Shown: positions 6,655 to 8,106 of the stretch, piece after piece
How the letters are laid out: the number at the start of each line of letters is the position of its first letter
How positions within the stretch are numbered: the first letter of the stretch is position 1
Assembly: GCA_019239815.1 (NCBI GenBank)
Contig: JAFAZL010000219.1
Span: 1 to 8,106 of the forward strand
DNA length: 8,106 nt
Direction: 5' to 3'
From: Acidobacteriota bacterium
Lineage (GTDB): Bacteria > Acidobacteriota > Terriglobia > Acidoferrales > UBA7541
The notes under the pieces: model-generated
Seen by the model: the letters and a program-made list of their open reading frames with translations, nothing else
Database searches by the model: none
What the model was told of the DNA's origin: nothing
Translations under genes and position numbers: made by a program

Positions 6655-7230
6655 CTATGCCATAGCATCGGTGCTCTCGATCGGCGGCGCGGGAGGCGGA
6701 ACCGTCGGTGCGGCGAGCGCGCGGCGCATGCATTCCGAAATGTAGGTCAACGGGAAGAAGAGAAGAATCAGGCCGAAGCCAGGATCAAAAACGCGCAAGA
6801 CGAGTGCGGCGAGCACTGCGACACCAACCGGCGTGGGCTTCATCATGTTTGCGCGCACGCGCGAATTCACGAAGTTCGCAATCTCTTTTGGCCACTTGAA
6901 TACCCAATACAAGTTGTAGAACGGAATGAAGTGAAATCCCACAGCGCGCGCCGGTGAAATCGGATGCTTCCACCCGGGCACAAGCGCGAGAATCACGTGG
7001 TAGCGATAGATGCAAACGAACCAGTAGACGCCGCTGACAAAACTGACGAGGAATAAGTAAAGCGGCGGAATCCCGCCTTCCTTTGCAAGCTGGGGATTCA
7101 GGCTGACGGCGACAAATTCGGCGATAATAGTGGCGACGCCAAGCAGGTAGCCGATCCATATCATCGGTAACGCAGGAAGCGCGGCGGGCCGACGCGTGGG
7201 TTCGGGAAGCTCGGTGTCGGCAGGATTCAT
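6655..7230 (-). CDS. Multi-pass membrane protein of unknown function (possibly DUF4328-like)
   Basis: A 191-residue protein with a Pro-rich cytoplasmic-looking N-terminus and hydrophobic segments at about 23-43, 55-74, 94-112 and 133-167 (the last possibly two spans around 'FDPG'). The most distinctive stretch is at 94-117, with 'RAVGFHFIPFYNLYWVFKW' followed by 'PKEIANF'. This resembles the 'A(V/I)GF.FIPF.N.YW.F' signature I recall from small bacterial membrane proteins of the DUF4328 type; that match is from memory and uncertain. The C-terminus is again Pro/Ala-rich. There is no clear Shine-Dalgarno before the ATG at 7230. It lies directly upstream of the M20 peptidase (42-bp gap), so a shared transcript is likely, but no function follows from that. 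Confidence 0.75.
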   Translation of the reverse strand: MNPADTELPEPTRRPAALPALPMIWIGYLLGVATIIAEFVAVSLNPQLAKEGGIPPLYLFLVSFVSGVYWFVCIYRYHVILALVPGWKHPISPARAVGFHFIPFYNLYWVFKWPKEIANFVNSRVRANMMKPTPVGVAVLAALVLRVFDPGFGLILLFFPLTYISECMRRALAAPTVPPPAPPIESTDAMA

Positions 7231-7255
7231 TGGGCAGAAAGTGTCGAGAGATTTG

Positions 7256-7285
7256 AGCGTAACGTTGCGATGGCGGGCGCGTCAA
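7256..7285 (-). promoter_or_regulatory. Possible sigma-70-type promoter for the membrane protein/M20 operon
   Basis: Read on the minus strand, TTGACG (7285-7280, five of six to the -35 consensus) is followed after 18 nt by TACGCT (7261-7256, which keeps the T, A and final T of the -10). This would start transcription near 7249, about 20 nt before the ATG at 7230. It lies in the 117-bp divergent gap with the 7348 gene. The -10 is poor, so this is a weak call. Confidence 0.28.
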
Positions 7286-7347
7286 ACCGTGGAGTCGCGA
7301 GGAGATTGAGGCAAGCACTATGCGCAGGCAGGAAGATGGAGGATTGA

Positions 7348-7764
7348 ATGATTGAGGCAAAGCGTTGGACGGTTCGTGTGGTCGCGGGCGCGGTTTTGTT
7401 CGCGGCAGGCGTCGGCGCGGGCACCTGGCAGGAGCGCAGCGTCGAAGCTCAAAACCGCTTCGGCCAACCGAAGACGGTGGTTCACATGGTCGTTTATAAG
7501 TTCAAACCTTTCGCGTCTCAAGACGACAAAGACCAGGCGATTAACGGAATCAAAACGCTGGCCGCGCAGATTCCAGGCGTGAAAAATGTCTGGCTGAAGA
7601 CCGGGCGAAACCAGATTCGCGATTTCGACGGTGTGTTCGCGATCGAGTTCACCAGCGCGGAAGCGGCCGCGGATTATGCGGAGAGTCCAAAACACGAGGC
7701 GTGGGCCAAGAAATGGGAAGCGCTGCGGGAGAATAGCGTATCGTTTCAGGCGACGAATCCGTAG
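7348..7764 (+). CDS. Dabb (stress-responsive A/B barrel) domain protein with N-terminal membrane anchor or signal
   Basis: A 138-residue protein. Residues 9-26 (VRVVAGAVLFAAGVGAGT) form a hydrophobic segment after a basic start ('EAKRWTVR'), which makes a signal anchor or signal peptide. Residues about 43-134 are a Dabb domain (ferredoxin-like alpha/beta barrel). They show 'VVHMVVYKFK' as the first strand, 'IPGVKNVWLKTG', 'FDGVFAIEFTSAEAAADYAESPKHEAW', and a closing 'VSFQ' strand. Dabb proteins usually dimerise and are mostly cytoplasmic; some relatives are enzymes, many are unassigned, so no reaction is proposed. An exported form is less usual. GGAGG lies 5 nt before the ATG. The gene is divergent from 6655-7230 and appears to be a single-gene unit. 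Confidence 0.85.
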   Translation: MIEAKRWTVRVVAGAVLFAAGVGAGTWQERSVEAQNRFGQPKTVVHMVVYKFKPFASQDDKDQAINGIKTLAAQIPGVKNVWLKTGRNQIRDFDGVFAIEFTSAEAAADYAESPKHEAWAKKWEALRENSVSFQATNP

Positions 7765-7810
7765 AAACTGCGGCGCCGGACTGAAAAAGCGAGCGGCGTT
7801 TAGAAACGAC

Positions 7811-7837
7811 GAGGGGCGCGACGAATGCGCGCCCCTC
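7811..7837. terminator. Strong hairpin in the convergent gap, possible bidirectional terminator
   Basis: GAGGGGCGCG (7811-7820) pairs perfectly with CGCGCCCCTC (7828-7837) around a 7-nt loop. It lies between the stop of the plus-strand Dabb gene (7764) and the stop of the minus-strand PilZ gene (7883), where a terminator serving both would be expected. There is no T-run on either side, so intrinsic termination is uncertain. Confidence 0.5.
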
Positions 7838-7882
7838 CCGACAACCCTCGCTGAAAACCTTCAAACGAGCCTGACAAAAAGT

Positions 7883-8106
7883 CTAAAACTTCACGCCCCA
7901 GAACGAAGCATCGGGCTTTACCAATTCCAGGCCAACGTCCCAAGCCTCGTGATCGCGCCAGACGACTTCCGCTTCGGCCTTGCGGCCACTTTCCGGATGA
8001 ACCAGCCGGACACGACGGTGTAACGGAAGGGGCGCACCGACGACCGCCATGCAGCCGGAATGGCTGACATCAACAGTGACGGCATTGGCGCACTGCTGCG
8101 CCGACT
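7883..8106 (-). CDS. PilZ-domain protein, C-terminal part (5' end beyond window)
   Basis: Read on the minus strand, the frame is open from the window edge to a TAG at 7885-7883, giving 73 residues. It contains 'DVSHSG', the DxSxxG half of the PilZ c-di-GMP-binding signature, then 'HRRVRLVHPESGRKAEAEVVWR'. 'DVGLELVKPDASFWGVKF' follows at the C-terminus, matching the usual PilZ ending (VGLEF...FWG). The RxxxR half of the motif and any upstream domains lie outside the window, so c-di-GMP binding cannot be confirmed. The family's known role is to sense cyclic di-GMP and adjust motility, biofilm or secretion. Confidence 0.85.
   Translation of the reverse strand, partial: SAQQCANAVTVDVSHSGCMAVVGAPLPLHRRVRLVHPESGRKAEAEVVWRDHEAWDVGLELVKPDASFWGVKF

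Overview
The window looks like a chromosomal segment from a GC-rich Gram-negative-type bacterium, most likely an Acidobacteriota member. The reasons are the TonB with a Gly-rich linker carrying repeated 'GF(G/A)' motifs, the oversized ECF-like sigma factor paired with a zinc-finger anti-sigma factor, and several exported hydrolases. The lineage is an inference from protein style, not from a marker gene. I see no insertion sequence, prophage, tRNA, rRNA or CRISPR.

Layout. (1) Minus strand, 1-1812: a sigma-70 family factor (721-1812) followed 102 bp downstream by a membrane anti-sigma factor with a complete ZAS zinc motif (1-618, cut by the window edge). (2) 1813-2168: a 356-bp gene-free divergent region. 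It is packed with perfect hairpins between 1848 and 2038, including a potential H-type pseudoknot, and is the best candidate for something undescribed: a structured ncRNA or a 5' leader. (3) Plus strand, 2169-5108: an energy-transducing TonB protein (2169-3320), then a secreted M48 zinc metalloprotease (3381-5108), probably one operon, closed by a strong intrinsic terminator (5135-5173). (4) Minus strand, 5188-7230: a multi-pass membrane protein of unknown function (6655-7230), then an exported M20 metallopeptidase (5188-6612), probably co-transcribed and convergent with the M48 gene. (5) Plus strand, 7348-7764: a membrane-anchored or exported Dabb (A/B barrel) protein, divergent from the 6655-7230 gene. 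(6) 7883-8106, minus: the C-terminal part of a PilZ-domain protein, cut by the window edge. A perfect 10-bp hairpin (7811-7837) lies in the convergent gap before it.

Most of the proteins are envelope-associated. The sigma/anti-sigma pair would sense a signal at the membrane. TonB transmits inner-membrane energy to outer-membrane receptors. The M48 and M20 peptidases carry signal peptides and act outside the cytoplasm. No single pathway links all of them. The most informative tests would be a comparative structure search of the 1813-2168 region and RNA-seq across it.
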